Made by a program: the position numbers and the translations under genes. Source: Acidilobaceae archaeon (GTDB lineage: Archaea; Thermoproteota; Thermoprotei_A; Sulfolobales; Acidilobaceae). Taken from it: a stretch of DNA of 45,704 nucleotides. Positions 16,567 to 24,710 of the stretch are shown here, piece after piece. The stretch lies in assembly GCA_027046245.1 (NCBI GenBank), contig JALTZJ010000048.1, positions 1 through 45,704 on the forward strand, given 5' to 3'. A model generated the notes under the pieces. That model searched no databases, was not told the origin of the DNA, and was given only the letters and a program-made list of their open reading frames with translations. How positions within the stretch are numbered: the stretch's first letter is position 1; every line of letters starts with the position of its first letter.

Positions 16567-18532
16567 TCTTGAAGAACTCGAAGCGGTGCTTCCCTCAGTT
16601 CTCGAGAAGTTAAGGAGCGAGGGCCACCGGGTGGGCACGGGGGAAGCGGTTCTACTAGTACAGTTAGCCCGCAACTACGCGGCTCTCGAGGCAAGGGATC
16701 AGCTGAGCGAGGACGAGGTCAGACTCATCGCGGGCGGCGTCCTGAAAAGGGAGGCCGCAGTCGAGAGCTTCATGAGACACCTAAGGATGGAGACCCTGGG
16801 GTCGAAGCTGAGAGAGTCAGCTGAGAGGATAGAGGGAGAGATAACTGCGATGCTCAGGGAGATGGGCGTCGCCCCCGGCTGGAGGGTAAGCAAGAAGATG
16901 GTGAAGAAGGGGAAGCGTGGTCGCGAGGCCAGGAGGAGCCTGAGCTACTATCTCATGTTGAGGAGGATAGGGGTGATAAGAGGGAAGCCGGGCAGCGAGA
17001 GAGTAGCGGACCCCCAGGCTATAAGGAGTATAGCCTTCAGCCTAGCCCGCAGGGGCTTTGACAGCGTGGAGAAGGCATACGAAGATCTCAAGCCGCTAGC
17101 AGGCCGGGACTACAGGCTCATGGAGGCTGAAGCCCGTGTCCACCCTAGGCTCGAGTCACTGAGCGAGAAACAGCTCATCCAACTCGGTGAAGCCTCCCTC
17201 AGGAAGGGAAACATGGAGACTTTGAGGGACGTGGCGGATAGGCTAGCTAGTCTAGCGGTGAAGGGGGAGCTCAGGGATGCCGGGAGGGCTGCTAGGCTGC
17301 TAGAAGCAGCGGGGCTACGGGATCCTAGGGTCGAGGAGTCCCTGCTGATAGCGGAGCCTAGGCTCGCGGAGAAGCTGAGGCCGTCGCCTGAGACCGTAGC
17401 GAGGGCTGCATCCAAGGCGCCAGGGGAGGAGGCCGGCGAGATAGTCGCCAGGGCGCTGAAGAGGATGAGCAGGGAGGAGGCCATTCAGCTCCTATCACTC
17501 GTGGATCCCCGGCATCTCTGGGGAGTCAAGAGACACCCCTTCACGGGCGAGGAGGCCGCCCTCTTCGAGGCGGCTGTGAAGGCGAGCAGGGGGCTCAGAG
17601 AGGCCGTGGCGTTCCACGAGACCGGCAACCCCGGCAGGCGCGACATGGCATTGTATCTTGCAGGAGAGGCTGTGGAGTCTCTTGAGGCTGCCGGCCTCAC
17701 GGGAGGCCTAGGCAGGGTGAGCGCCGAGACCGTTAGATCCCTGGCGAGACTCGCCGAAGCCATAGCACTCAGCGACTCGCCCGGCGAGCTAGCTGAGGAG
17801 CTGCTACTCAGGCTTCCCCCGGGGGATGCAGTGACGGTGTTGAGGAGCCTCTACGCTAGGGCCTTCCCAGAGGAGAGAGAGCTGTTGGTGGCGGCGGCTG
17901 AGAGGATTCTTGCAAGGCTCAGCAGCAGGGAAGGGCTACGGCTGCTGCCGAAATGGGTTGTCAGCGGAGAACGCGGCAGGGTAGACGTGAGGAGGAGTGT
18001 GTACAGGCTAGTAAGGAGGCTGCCACACCCCCTCATTTACAGGAGGAGGCTGAAGAGCCGGAGGATGGTGCTCGTCCTGGACGTAAGCGGCAGCATGATA
18101 GATCATGCGGCGTGGGCTGCGGGCATAGCAATGCTCTTCTCGAGGAATGTTGAGAGGCTGGTAACGTTCAGCGGCAGGCCCGGCGTGATAGAGGGCCCGC
18201 TCAAGCCTAGAGAACTAGCCAGGGCGCTCTTAGAGGCCGAGTTTAGAGGGCTAACCAATGTTGCGGCTGCTATCAGAGCCTCCGAGAAGCCTGGAGTTAG
18301 AAGCGTTGTTCTCGTGAGTGATTTGAAGCAGACTGTCGCCGGGGAGGAGCCGCCTGAGGCCGCAGCTGAGAGGCTTTTGCGGCGGGGTCACAGGCTAATA
18401 GCGGTAGTGCCTAGGGGGTACGACGCTGAGGCTGCTGAGAGGCTTGAAGCGGTGGGAGCGAGGGTAGTCTACGCACCGACCCCCAGGCTTACAGCTATCC
18501 ACCTCCTGAGAGTCCTCCTAAGAACGGGCTAG
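16553..18532 (+). CDS. VWA-domain protein, MoxR partner (CoxE-like)
   Basis: This 659-residue protein ends in a von Willebrand A domain: RRMVLVLDVSGSMIDHAAW near residue 507 supplies the DxSxS metal-ion site, with the FRGLTNVAAAI Thr and the VVLVSDLKQ Asp. The middle (about 100-480) is a helical region with many charged repeats. Residues about 10-65 resemble the lid domain of the adjacent MoxR ATPase. It starts at TTG 16553 with GAGGTG upstream. It probably works with MoxR in assembling or remodelling a target complex, which is not identifiable here. There is no signal peptide or membrane segment. Confidence 0.87.
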   Translation: MRYYSLEELEAVLPSVLEKLRSEGHRVGTGEAVLLVQLARNYAALEARDQLSEDEVRLIAGGVLKREAAVESFMRHLRMETLGSKLRESAERIEGEITAMLREMGVAPGWRVSKKMVKKGKRGREARRSLSYYLMLRRIGVIRGKPGSERVADPQAIRSIAFSLARRGFDSVEKAYEDLKPLAGRDYRLMEAEARVHPRLESLSEKQLIQLGEASLRKGNMETLRDVADRLASLAVKGELRDAGRAARLLEAAGLRDPRVEESLLIAEPRLAEKLRPSPETVARAASKAPGEEAGEIVARALKRMSREEAIQLLSLVDPRHLWGVKRHPFTGEEAALFEAAVKASRGLREAVAFHETGNPGRRDMALYLAGEAVESLEAAGLTGGLGRVSAETVRSLARLAEAIALSDSPGELAEELLLRLPPGDAVTVLRSLYARAFPEERELLVAAAERILARLSSREGLRLLPKWVVSGERGRVDVRRSVYRLVRRLPHPLIYRRRLKSRRMVLVLDVSGSMIDHAAWAAGIAMLFSRNVERLVTFSGRPGVIEGPLKPRELARALLEAEFRGLTNVAAAIRASEKPGVRSVVLVSDLKQTVAGEEPPEAAAERLLRRGHRLIAVVPRGYDAEAAERLEAVGARVVYAPTPRLTAIHLLRVLLRTG

Positions 18533-18591
18533 CCCCACTGGGCCTTCAACTAGGCCGCACAGTTCATTGTCCTCGGGGAGGAGGGAAACTC

Positions 18592-18596
18592 TATAA
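18592..18596 (+). promoter_or_regulatory. TATA box of the ribosomal protein operon
   Basis: CTATAAGG (TATAA core at 18592-18596) lies 60 nt before the uS19 start. A transcript start near 18620 leaves a leader holding the GAGGGTG ribosome binding site at 18640-18646. Confidence 0.55.
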
Positions 18597-18653
18597 GGAT
18601 GCCTGCATTCCCGGGGGGCTTGGGAGGCGCGGCGGTATAGAGGGTGTAGTATC

Positions 18654-19088
18654 TTGGCGCTTGAATGGAAACCTGAGTGGAAAAGGTTCAGATACAGGGG
18701 GAAGACGCTTGATGAGCTGATGAAGCTTAGCATAGAGGAGCTAGCTGAGCTATTCCCGGCGAGGCAGAGGCGGAGCCTTAAGAGGGGACTCACTGAGCAG
18801 CAGAGAAAGCTACTCATAAAGATAAGGAAGATAAGGAGGAAGCTTGAGAAGGGGCAGCTGAAGAAGCCCCCGGTTATAAGGACTCACGCGAGGGACATGA
18901 TAATCCTTCCCGAGATGGTTGGCCTCACTATAGCAGTTTATAACGGCAAGGAGTTCGTGCCGGTGAGGATAGCTCCCGAGATGATAGGCCACTACTTGGG
19001 CGAGTTCAGTCCGACCACGAGGATAGTGCAGCACGGCGAGCCCGGACTCAAGGCTACCAAGAGCAGCCTGCACGTTGGCAGCAAGTAG
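18654..19088 (+). CDS. rps19: Ribosomal protein uS19
   Basis: This 144-residue archaeal uS19 carries the conserved C-terminal half: [55 protein letters not shown]. The N-terminal extension [20 protein letters not shown] is typical of archaeal and eukaryotic members. It sits in the head of the small subunit near the decoding region. It starts at TTG with GAGGGTG 7 nt upstream. In most archaea uL2 precedes it; here it is first in the operon, after a promoter. Confidence 0.97.
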   Translation: MALEWKPEWKRFRYRGKTLDELMKLSIEELAELFPARQRRSLKRGLTEQQRKLLIKIRKIRRKLEKGQLKKPPVIRTHARDMIILPEMVGLTIAVYNGKEFVPVRIAPEMIGHYLGEFSPTTRIVQHGEPGLKATKSSLHVGSK

Positions 19089-19110
19089 CGTCTAATGGGG
19101 TGGCTGAGGA

Positions 19111-19581
19111 GTGCCTAGGTGGAGGTACAGCGTGAAGTTTAGAGACGAGTCCGACATAGCCAAGGCTGTTATACGCAATGTCCCGGTACACCCTAAGGTC
19201 ATGACTGAGGTCGCAGTCGCTATAAGGGGCATGAGGCTAGAGGAGGCCCGCCGCTACCTGAGGAGGGTCAAAGAGAAGAAGGAGGCCGTTCCTTTCAGGA
19301 GGGCTCACGGGAAGCAGGCCCATAGGAGGGGGCTAGCGGATAGGTGGGGCTGGCCCGCGGGCAGGTACCCTGAGAAGGCTGTCAGATACATGTTGAAGCT
19401 CCTCGATAACGTGGAGAACAACGCCGCGAATAAGAACCTAGACGTGGAGAGGCTGAGAATAATACATGTAGCTGCCCACAAGGGCATAACTCTCAAGAGG
19501 TTCATGCCTAGAGCCTGGGGTAGGGCCACCCCGAAGAATAGGGTGCACAGTCACATTGAAATCGTGGTTAAGGAGGAGTAG
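19111..19581 (+). CDS. rpl22: Ribosomal protein uL22
   Basis: The 156-residue uL22 has the N-terminal AKAVIRNVPVHPKVMTEVAV, IRGMRLEEARRYLRRVKEKK, the FRRAHGKQAHRRG basic loop, and C-terminal LRIIHVAAHKGITLKRFMPR with AWGRATPKNRVHSHIEIVV, the hairpin that reaches into the exit tunnel. It starts at GTG with GGGGTG 8 nt upstream, 22 bp after uS19. Confidence 0.97.
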   Translation: MPRWRYSVKFRDESDIAKAVIRNVPVHPKVMTEVAVAIRGMRLEEARRYLRRVKEKKEAVPFRRAHGKQAHRRGLADRWGWPAGRYPEKAVRYMLKLLDNVENNAANKNLDVERLRIIHVAAHKGITLKRFMPRAWGRATPKNRVHSHIEIVVKEE

Positions 19582-19601
19582 TCCTGGGGGTGTGAGCGGG
19601 G

Positions 19602-20336
19602 TTGCCAGCTAAGGTATACAGGTACTTCATAAACCAGTCACTTCTCAGGGCCAAGATAGACGAGTACCTGGCCCAGAACTTCTACGAGGCGGGCTACGCC
19701 GGGGTCAGGATAGTACAGACTAGCCTCGGCACGACCATCGACATATACGCTGAAAGGCCCGCCCTCATAATAGGCAGGAGGGGCGCCACTGTAAGGAGGC
19801 TCCAGCAGGTCTTCGAGCAGGTATTCGGCCTTCAGAACCCGAGGATACACGTACACCCACCCCAGAACCCCGAGTTGAACGCTAGGGTTCAGGCATTCAG
19901 GATAGTGAGGAGCATAGAGCGGGGCTTCCACTTCAGGAGGGTAGCCTTTGCAGCGTTACGCAGGATAATGGCAGCTGGGGCCACGGGAGTCGAGATAAAG
20001 ATTAGCGGTAAGCTGACCAGCGAGAGGGCCAGGTTCGAGAAGTACAGGGCCGGCAAGGTCTTCAAGGCCGGCCATAAGGTCGACGAACTAGTGGATAGGG
20101 CAGTAGCTTACGCCAGGCTGCCTAAGGGCGTTATAGGAGTCGAGGTCATAATAGTGAAGCCCGGCAGCCCAGGCGACTACATAGAGATAAAGAGTCCAGA
20201 GGAAGTCAAAGAGTTCGTCTCTAAGCTAAAGGCTGAGATGGAGGCTGCAGGCGAGGAAGAGACCGCTAAGACCCTGGAAGAGCACATGGCGCCTGTGAGG
20301 CCGGAGGCGGGAGAGGAGGTGGGTGAGGGTGCCTAA
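19602..20336 (+). CDS. rps3: Ribosomal protein uS3
   Basis: The 244-residue uS3 has an N-terminal KH domain with YAERPALIIGRRGATVRRL (GRRG loop) and a C-terminal domain with ARLPKGVIGVEVIIVKPGS. An acidic C-terminal tail (EAAGEEETAKTLEEHMAPV) is typical of archaea. It forms part of the mRNA entry site. It starts at TTG after a GGGGGTG motif, and its 3' end overlaps the uL29 start by 8 bp. Confidence 0.97.
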   Translation: MPAKVYRYFINQSLLRAKIDEYLAQNFYEAGYAGVRIVQTSLGTTIDIYAERPALIIGRRGATVRRLQQVFEQVFGLQNPRIHVHPPQNPELNARVQAFRIVRSIERGFHFRRVAFAALRRIMAAGATGVEIKISGKLTSERARFEKYRAGKVFKAGHKVDELVDRAVAYARLPKGVIGVEVIIVKPGSPGDYIEIKSPEEVKEFVSKLKAEMEAAGEEETAKTLEEHMAPVRPEAGEEVGEGA

Positions 20337-20544
20337 GTTTAAGTTGAGGCCGGAAGAGATCAGGAAGATGAGCACGGAAGAACGGGTAAAGCTTCTGGAG
20401 GAGTTGAGGGGCAAGCTCGTGGAGTTAAGGTACAAGGCTCGTGTGGGGCTCCTGGAGAACCCGGGCGAGCTGAGGGAGACTAGGAGGAACATAGCTAGGA
20501 TACTCACTATTATTAACGAGGAGCAGAGGCGTGGCAAGGCGTAG
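20329..20544 (+). CDS. rpl29: Ribosomal protein uL29
   Basis: This 71-residue helical hairpin has KLRPEEIRKMSTEERVKLLE, ELRGKLVELRYKARVG and RETRRNIARILTIINEEQRR, characteristic of uL29 near the tunnel exit. GTG 20329 was preferred over GTG 20323 because GGAGGTGG at 20315-20322 is then 6 nt away. It overlaps the uS3 end and the Rnp1 start. Confidence 0.95.
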   Translation: MPKFKLRPEEIRKMSTEERVKLLEELRGKLVELRYKARVGLLENPGELRETRRNIARILTIINEEQRRGKA

Positions 20545-20836
20545 GGGGCCACTCTTCTTTTTGACCGGCCTCAGGCTAGAGATCCACTGGCACCCCGATC
20601 CAGGGCTCAGGGGGAGGAAAGGCCTAGTCCTCCTGGAACGGGATAGGAGTATAATACTCCTAGATGAGGCGACGGGTAGGACTATAACAGTTTTGAAGCG
20701 GGGCGCGATCTTCCTAGTCGAGGCACCTGGCAGGGGATATATTAGGGTGAGGGGCGAGGAGGTACTTGGGGACCCTGTGGATAGGGTGAAGCTTGCAAGG
20801 CGGGTGCGTGGCCGTGCCGGCTATGAAAGAAGTTAA
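20531..20836 (+). CDS. rnp1: RNase P protein component 1 (Rpp29/Pop4)
   Basis: This 101-residue protein has the Sm-like barrel pattern of archaeal Rpp29: FLTGLRLEIHWHPDPGLRGR, KGLVLLERDRSIILLDEATG, RTITVLKRGAIFLVEAP, RVRGEEVLGDPVDR. It binds the specificity domain of RNase P RNA for tRNA 5' maturation. It starts at GTG 20531, overlapping uL29 by 14 bp, and its end overlaps uS17. This operon position between uL29 and uS17 is known in archaea; the SUI1/eIF1 gene often found here in euryarchaea is absent. Confidence 0.9.
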   Translation: MARRRGPLFFLTGLRLEIHWHPDPGLRGRKGLVLLERDRSIILLDEATGRTITVLKRGAIFLVEAPGRGYIRVRGEEVLGDPVDRVKLARRVRGRAGYERS

Positions 20837-21158
20837 AAACCTTAAGGTGCCCGGGGTGGAACCCCCCAAGGAGAAGTGCGACGACCCTAACTGCCCCTGG
20901 CACGGCTCCCTACGGGTCAGGGGAGTCATACTTGAGGGTGTAGTAGAGAAGGCCAGGGCCAAGAGGATGGTAGTCGTAAGGCACACCTACCTATACTATG
21001 ATAAGAAGTATAAGAGGTATGAGAGGAGGAGCAAGAAGATACACGCCCACCTCCCCGACTGTATAAAGGTTGAGCCCGGGCAGAGGGTTGTCATAGGCGA
21101 GACTAGGCCCATCTCTAAGACCGTTAAATTCGTTGTCCTGGGTGTTAAGGGCAGGTAG
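20823..21158 (+). CDS. rps17: Ribosomal protein uS17
   Basis: The 111-residue archaeal uS17 has CDDPNCPWHGSLRVRGVILE (conserved CDD-NCP-HG), an RMVVVRHTYLYYDKKYKRYE strand pair, and VEPGQRVVIGETRPISKTV. It is an OB-fold primary 16S rRNA binder. ATG 20823 gives the usual family length; GTG 20808 would add five residues. It overlaps the rnp1 end by 14 bp in the other frame. Confidence 0.95.
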   Translation: MKEVKNLKVPGVEPPKEKCDDPNCPWHGSLRVRGVILEGVVEKARAKRMVVVRHTYLYYDKKYKRYERRSKKIHAHLPDCIKVEPGQRVVIGETRPISKTVKFVVLGVKGR

Positions 21159-21177
21159 ATAGCGGGGGTGCTAGGAT

Positions 21178-21600
21178 ATGCCGAAGAAGAAGAAGTACGG
21201 CGCAGTACTATCCCGTACAGGAGTCAACACCGGGCTCCAGGTAGGCAGCTATGTACCAGTGGCTGACAACAGCGGCGCCAAGGAGGTAATGATAATAAAC
21301 GTGCCTCTAGTCAAGACCAGGCTCAGGCGCCTCCCCGCAGCAGGCGTGGGAGACCTAGTAGTCGTTACCGTCAAGAAGGGCACGCCACAGATGAGGAAGC
21401 AGGTTACCTACGCTGTCATAGTCAGGCAGCGAAGGCCCTTCCGCAGGCCCGACGGCACATGGGTCGCCTTCGAGGATAATGCTGTAGTGATAGTAGCGCC
21501 CGACGGCACGCCAAGAGGCAGCGAGATCAGAGGTCCCGTCGCCAGGGAGGCCGCGGAGAGGTGGCCTAAGATAGCTAAGCTCGCTACAATCATAGTCTAG
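21178..21600 (+). CDS. rpl14: Ribosomal protein uL14
   Basis: The 140-residue uL14 has [60 protein letters not shown] and an [20 protein letters not shown] segment. It lies at the subunit interface. ATG 21178 has GGGGGTG 7 nt upstream. Confidence 0.97.
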   Translation: MPKKKKYGAVLSRTGVNTGLQVGSYVPVADNSGAKEVMIINVPLVKTRLRRLPAAGVGDLVVVTVKKGTPQMRKQVTYAVIVRQRRPFRRPDGTWVAFEDNAVVIVAPDGTPRGSEIRGPVAREAAERWPKIAKLATIIV

Positions 21601-21623
21601 TCTCCTCGGAGGGGTGAGTTGAG

Positions 21624-22073
21624 ATGCCCAGGCTAACAGTTAGCAGGCAGCCTAGGAAGCAGAGGAAAGCGCTCTACAATGCCCCCCTGCATGCAAGGCA
21701 GAAGCTCATGGGGGCGCCCCTCAGCCCGGAGCTGAGGGAGAAGTATGGTGTCAGAACCCTGCCTGTCAGGAAGGGTGACAAGGTAAAGGTTATGAGGGGA
21801 GACTTCAAGGGCCATGTAGGCGAGGTAGTAAAGGTTGACTTGAAGAGGCTCAGGATATTCGTTGAAGGCGCGACTATTAAGAGAAGCGATGGAACACCGG
21901 TGTTCAGACCCATTCACCCAAGCAACGTAATGATAGTCGAGCTAAACCTAAGCGATGATAGGCGCAGGAAGATAATAGAGAGGAAGTCGGCCGCCAGAAA
22001 GAAGAAAGCCGAGGAGGCGGGAGGCGAGGCTGAGGTTAAAGAGGCCGGCACCGCGGGGGAGACCCAGGGCTAA
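21624..22073 (+). CDS. rpl24: Ribosomal protein uL24
   Basis: The 149-residue archaeal uL24 has [20 protein letters not shown], an [17 protein letters not shown]-like core ([19 protein letters not shown]) and the KOW motif [20 protein letters not shown]. The C terminus is a Lys/Glu-rich extension ([20 protein letters not shown]). It starts the assembly of the large subunit. ATG 21624 follows a GGAGGGGTGA motif. Confidence 0.97.
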   Translation: MPRLTVSRQPRKQRKALYNAPLHARQKLMGAPLSPELREKYGVRTLPVRKGDKVKVMRGDFKGHVGEVVKVDLKRLRIFVEGATIKRSDGTPVFRPIHPSNVMIVELNLSDDRRRKIIERKSAARKKKAEEAGGEAEVKEAGTAGETQG

Positions 22074-22097
22074 CACTCTAGGAGGGGGTGAAATCGC

Positions 22098-22859
22098 ATG
22101 GCTAGGATGGGAGGACAGAGGAGGCTCAAGAGCTTAGCGGCACCCAAGTTCTGGCCCATAATGAGGAAGGTGCATAAATGGGCTGTGAAGCCTAGGCCGG
22201 GCCCCCACCGAATGGAGTACAGTCTGCCCCTGCTCCTGATAGTAAGGAATGTACTAGGCTACGCTGTCACCGCTAGAGAGGCCAGGAAGCTCATCGCAGA
22301 GGGCCACTTCAAGGTAGACGGCAGGGTTAGGAAGGACTACAAGTTCCCCGTAGGGTTTATGGACGTCCTAGAAGTAGTTGATACTGGGGAGACGTACAGG
22401 TTCATACCGTATCCGGGCAAAGTGTTCAAGCTCCACCCGATAAGCAGGGAGGAGGCAGGCATCAAGCCTCTTAGAATAGAGAATAAGACGACCGTGAAGG
22501 GAGGACACATACAGCTCAACCTATACAGCGGCAGGAATCTCATCGTAAGGCTCAAGGACCCCAGGAACCCCGAGGAGGACAAGTATAAGACTATGGGAAC
22601 CCTCGTGGTCACGGTGCCGGAGCAGAAGATAGTAGACTACATACCGTTCAAGGAGGGCAACCTCGCAATTATAGTGGGCGGCCGCAACGTCGGCAGAGTA
22701 GGAGTAATAAAGGAGGTCCAGAGAGGCTGGGGCAGGAAGAGGAGCCTCGTTACCCTGGAGGACGCCACGGGGAACCTGTTCCAGACAAGCCTGGACTACG
22801 TGTATGTTATAGGCGTCGAGAAACCCGTAATCTCGCTCCCGGAGGGTGCGTGGAAGTGA
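22098..22859 (+). CDS. rps4e: Ribosomal protein eS4
   Basis: This 253-residue archaeal/eukaryotic eS4 has RRLKSLAAPKFWPIMRKVHK, an S4-type RNA-binding region VTAREARKLIAEGHFKVDGR, then GFMDVLEVVDTGETYRFIPY and a KOW-like GGRNVGRVGVIKEVQRGWG. It has no bacterial counterpart. ATG 22098 has GGAGGGGGTGA upstream, and the stop TGA overlaps the GTG start of uL5. Confidence 0.97.
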   Translation: MARMGGQRRLKSLAAPKFWPIMRKVHKWAVKPRPGPHRMEYSLPLLLIVRNVLGYAVTAREARKLIAEGHFKVDGRVRKDYKFPVGFMDVLEVVDTGETYRFIPYPGKVFKLHPISREEAGIKPLRIENKTTVKGGHIQLNLYSGRNLIVRLKDPRNPEEDKYKTMGTLVVTVPEQKIVDYIPFKEGNLAIIVGGRNVGRVGVIKEVQRGWGRKRSLVTLEDATGNLFQTSLDYVYVIGVEKPVISLPEGAWK

Positions 22860-23428
22860 GCGCTCAGGGCCTACCCCTACCCCCCGAGAAGGTAGCGGAG
22901 ATCCTCGAGGACTGGAAGCAGCACCCCATGAAGAAGCCGAGGATAACTAAGGTAACAGTTAACATAAGCCTGGGAGAAAGCGGAGAGAGGCTACTTAGAG
23001 CGGCCCAGGTCCTCGAGGAGATAACGGGGCAGAAGCCCGTCTTCAGGAAGGCCAAGAGGACTATAAGGGCGTTCGGCGTGAGGAAGGGAGAGAACATAGC
23101 AGTGATGGTCACGCTAAGGAGGGAGAGGGCTATAGAGTTCCTAAAGAAAGCGCTAGAAGCAGTGGGCTATAGAATAAAGGCTAGCAGCATAGACGAGCAT
23201 GGGAACGTAAGCTTCGGGATAGAAGAGCACATCCTCATACCAGGCGTGAAGTACGACCCCAGAGTAGGCATCCTAGGCATGGACGTCGCTATAACAATAC
23301 AGAGGCCGGGCCACAGGATAGTAGAGAGGAGGAAGCAGCGGCGCAGGAGGATACCCAGGAGGCATAGGGTGACGAGGGAGGAGACGATGGTGCTATTAAA
23401 CCAGCTGCTTGGAGTCCAGTTCGTGTAG
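22856..23428 (+). CDS. rpl5: Ribosomal protein uL5
   Basis: The protein of about 190 residues has HPMKKPRITKVTVNISLGES, TGQKPVFRKAKRTIRAFGVR, KGENIAVMVTLRRERAIEFL and YDPRVGILGMDVAITIQRPG, typical of archaeal uL5, which binds 5S rRNA. The GTG at 22856 forms a GTGA overlap with the eS4 stop and lies 7 nt after GGAGGGTG (22841-22848). The in-frame GTG at 22850 is too close to that motif. Confidence 0.96.
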   Translation: MSAQGLPLPPEKVAEILEDWKQHPMKKPRITKVTVNISLGESGERLLRAAQVLEEITGQKPVFRKAKRTIRAFGVRKGENIAVMVTLRRERAIEFLKKALEAVGYRIKASSIDEHGNVSFGIEEHILIPGVKYDPRVGILGMDVAITIQRPGHRIVERRKQRRRRIPRRHRVTREETMVLLNQLLGVQFV

Positions 23429-23443
23429 CGGGGGTGCAGTGGT

Positions 23444-23608
23444 ATGGGGAAGTTCAGGCCTCCAAAGCCCAAGAAGATGGGTAGGGGGGCCCAGCGCTGC
23501 CAGCGCTGCGGCACCCGTGACGCGGTGATCCAGAAGTACGGTCTATACCTGTGTAGGCAGTGCTTCCGGGAGATAGCGCCGCTCTTGGGCTTCAAGAAGT
23601 ATAACTAG
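23444..23608 (+). CDS. rps14: Ribosomal protein uS14 (zinc form)
   Basis: This 54-residue gene is [17 protein letters not shown], then [37 protein letters not shown]. The two CxxC pairs (RCQRC, LCRQC) form the zinc ribbon of archaeal uS14. ATG 23444 has GGGGGTG upstream. It lies between uL5 and uS8 as expected. Confidence 0.97.
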   Translation: MGKFRPPKPKKMGRGAQRCQRCGTRDAVIQKYGLYLCRQCFREIAPLLGFKKYN

Positions 23609-23625
23609 CGGGGGGTGAGCGTGGC

Positions 23626-24027
23626 ATGGTGATGCTAGATACACTCGCGAACGCTCTTGCCTCGATAAAGAACGCTGAGATGCGTGGTAAGAGAGAGACC
23701 GTGGTGATGCCAGCAAGCAAGCTCATAGCCAACGTGCTCAGGGTACTGCAGCAGGAGGGCTATATAGAGGGGTTCGAGTACATTGACGATGGTAGGTGGG
23801 GCAAGTTCAGGGTCAGGCTCCTAGGCAGGATAAACGATGTAGGAGTAGTGAAGCCCAGGACTCCCGTGAGCTATAGGGAGCTAGCCAAGATGCCCGACCA
23901 CCTGAGAAAGTACCTGGCGAGCAGGGACATAGGCGTGCTAATACTGACGACACCCCAGGGCGTGATGACTCACAGGGAGGCGCTGAAGAAGAGGATAGGG
24001 GGTATAGTGATAGCCTACGTCTACTAA
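23626..24027 (+). CDS. rps8: Ribosomal protein uS8
   Basis: The 133-residue uS8 has MLDTLANALASIKNAEMRGK, PASKLIANVLRVLQQEGYIE, the VVKPRTPVSYRELAKMPDH region and C-terminal GVLILTTPQGVMTHREALKK-RIGG. It binds the central domain of 16S rRNA. ATG 23626 follows GGGGGTG by 8 nt. It is followed by a 125-bp gap, the longest inside the operon. Confidence 0.97.
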   Translation: MVMLDTLANALASIKNAEMRGKRETVVMPASKLIANVLRVLQQEGYIEGFEYIDDGRWGKFRVRLLGRINDVGVVKPRTPVSYRELAKMPDHLRKYLASRDIGVLILTTPQGVMTHREALKKRIGGIVIAYVY

Positions 24028-24095
24028 GTAGGGGCACCCCACTATTTACTCTCACAACTCCTAGCCCTGCAGGGGCTCAAGGAAATCACTACTCC

Positions 24096-24101
24096 TTATA
24101 A
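24096..24101 (+). promoter_or_regulatory. Internal TATA box before uL6
   Basis: CCTTATAACC has a TTATAA core here, in the only long gap of the ribosomal operon. A start site about 25 nt downstream (near 24124) would give a short leader with the GAGGTG ribosome binding site at 24139-24144. This suggests an internal promoter for the uL6-uL15 part. Confidence 0.5.
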
Positions 24102-24116
24102 CCCTCCAGGTTTTAC

Positions 24117-24148
24117 AGGGCACCCAAGGGTTATCTCCGAGGTGCCCT
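24117..24148 (+). promoter_or_regulatory. Inverted repeat covering the uL6 ribosome binding site
   Basis: AGGGCACC (24117-24124) and GGTGCCCT (24141-24148) are perfect inverted repeats separated by 16 nt. The right arm contains most of the GAGGTG ribosome binding site for the TTG start at 24153. Read-through mRNA from upstream could therefore hide this site, while RNA started near 24124 would lack the left arm. Function is inferred only. Confidence 0.45.
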
Positions 24149-24152
24149 CGAG

Positions 24153-24710
24153 TTGCCAAGGGACATGCACGTGGAGGCCAGGGTGGAGGTGCCAGAGGGC
24201 GTCGACGTGGAGATAGACGGCATGAAGGTCAAGGTTAGCGGGCCTAAAGGCACCCTTGAACGGGATTTTAGCCACGCTAGGGGCATAATACTGAGGCGAG
24301 AGAACGGCGAGGTAGTAGTGGAGACCTTCTTCGCAGACTCGAGGAGGAGGGCCCTCGTAGGGACAATAGCGGCTCACATAAAGAATATGATAACAGGTGT
24401 GACTAAAGGGTTCAGATACAAAATGAAGATCATGTACAGCCACTTCCCCGTGAGGGTTGAGATAGACGAGAAGCAGGGCATAGTGAGGATAAACAACTTC
24501 CTCGGGGAGAAGGCGCCCAGGATAGCTAGGATAATGCCGGGCGCCAAGGTGAAGGTGCAGAAGACCGACGTCGTAATTGAGGGTATAGATATAGAGGCTG
24601 TCGCGCAGACAGCCGCTAACATAGAGCTGGCAACCAAGGTGCAGGACAAGGACAGGAGGAAGTTCATGGACGGTATTTACATTTACGCGAGGGAGGTGAT
24701 AGAGCAGTGA
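24153..24710 (+). CDS. rpl6: Ribosomal protein uL6
   Basis: The 185-residue uL6 has two similar domains: GVDVEIDGMKVKVSGPKGTL, LERDFSHARGIILRRENGEV, AAHIKNMITGVTKGFRYKMK, and MKIMYSHFPVRVEIDEKQGI, then VRINNFLGEKAPRIARIMPG. It lies near the sarcin-ricin loop. It starts at TTG 24153; GAGGTG is 8 nt upstream. The end overlaps eL32 by GTGA. Confidence 0.96.
   Translation: MPRDMHVEARVEVPEGVDVEIDGMKVKVSGPKGTLERDFSHARGIILRRENGEVVVETFFADSRRRALVGTIAAHIKNMITGVTKGFRYKMKIMYSHFPVRVEIDEKQGIVRINNFLGEKAPRIARIMPGAKVKVQKTDVVIEGIDIEAVAQTAANIELATKVQDKDRRKFMDGIYIYAREVIEQ

Noticed and set aside
17110-17484. Ser/Ala-rich minus-strand frame
   Set aside because: Low-complexity shadow of the VWA-domain gene.
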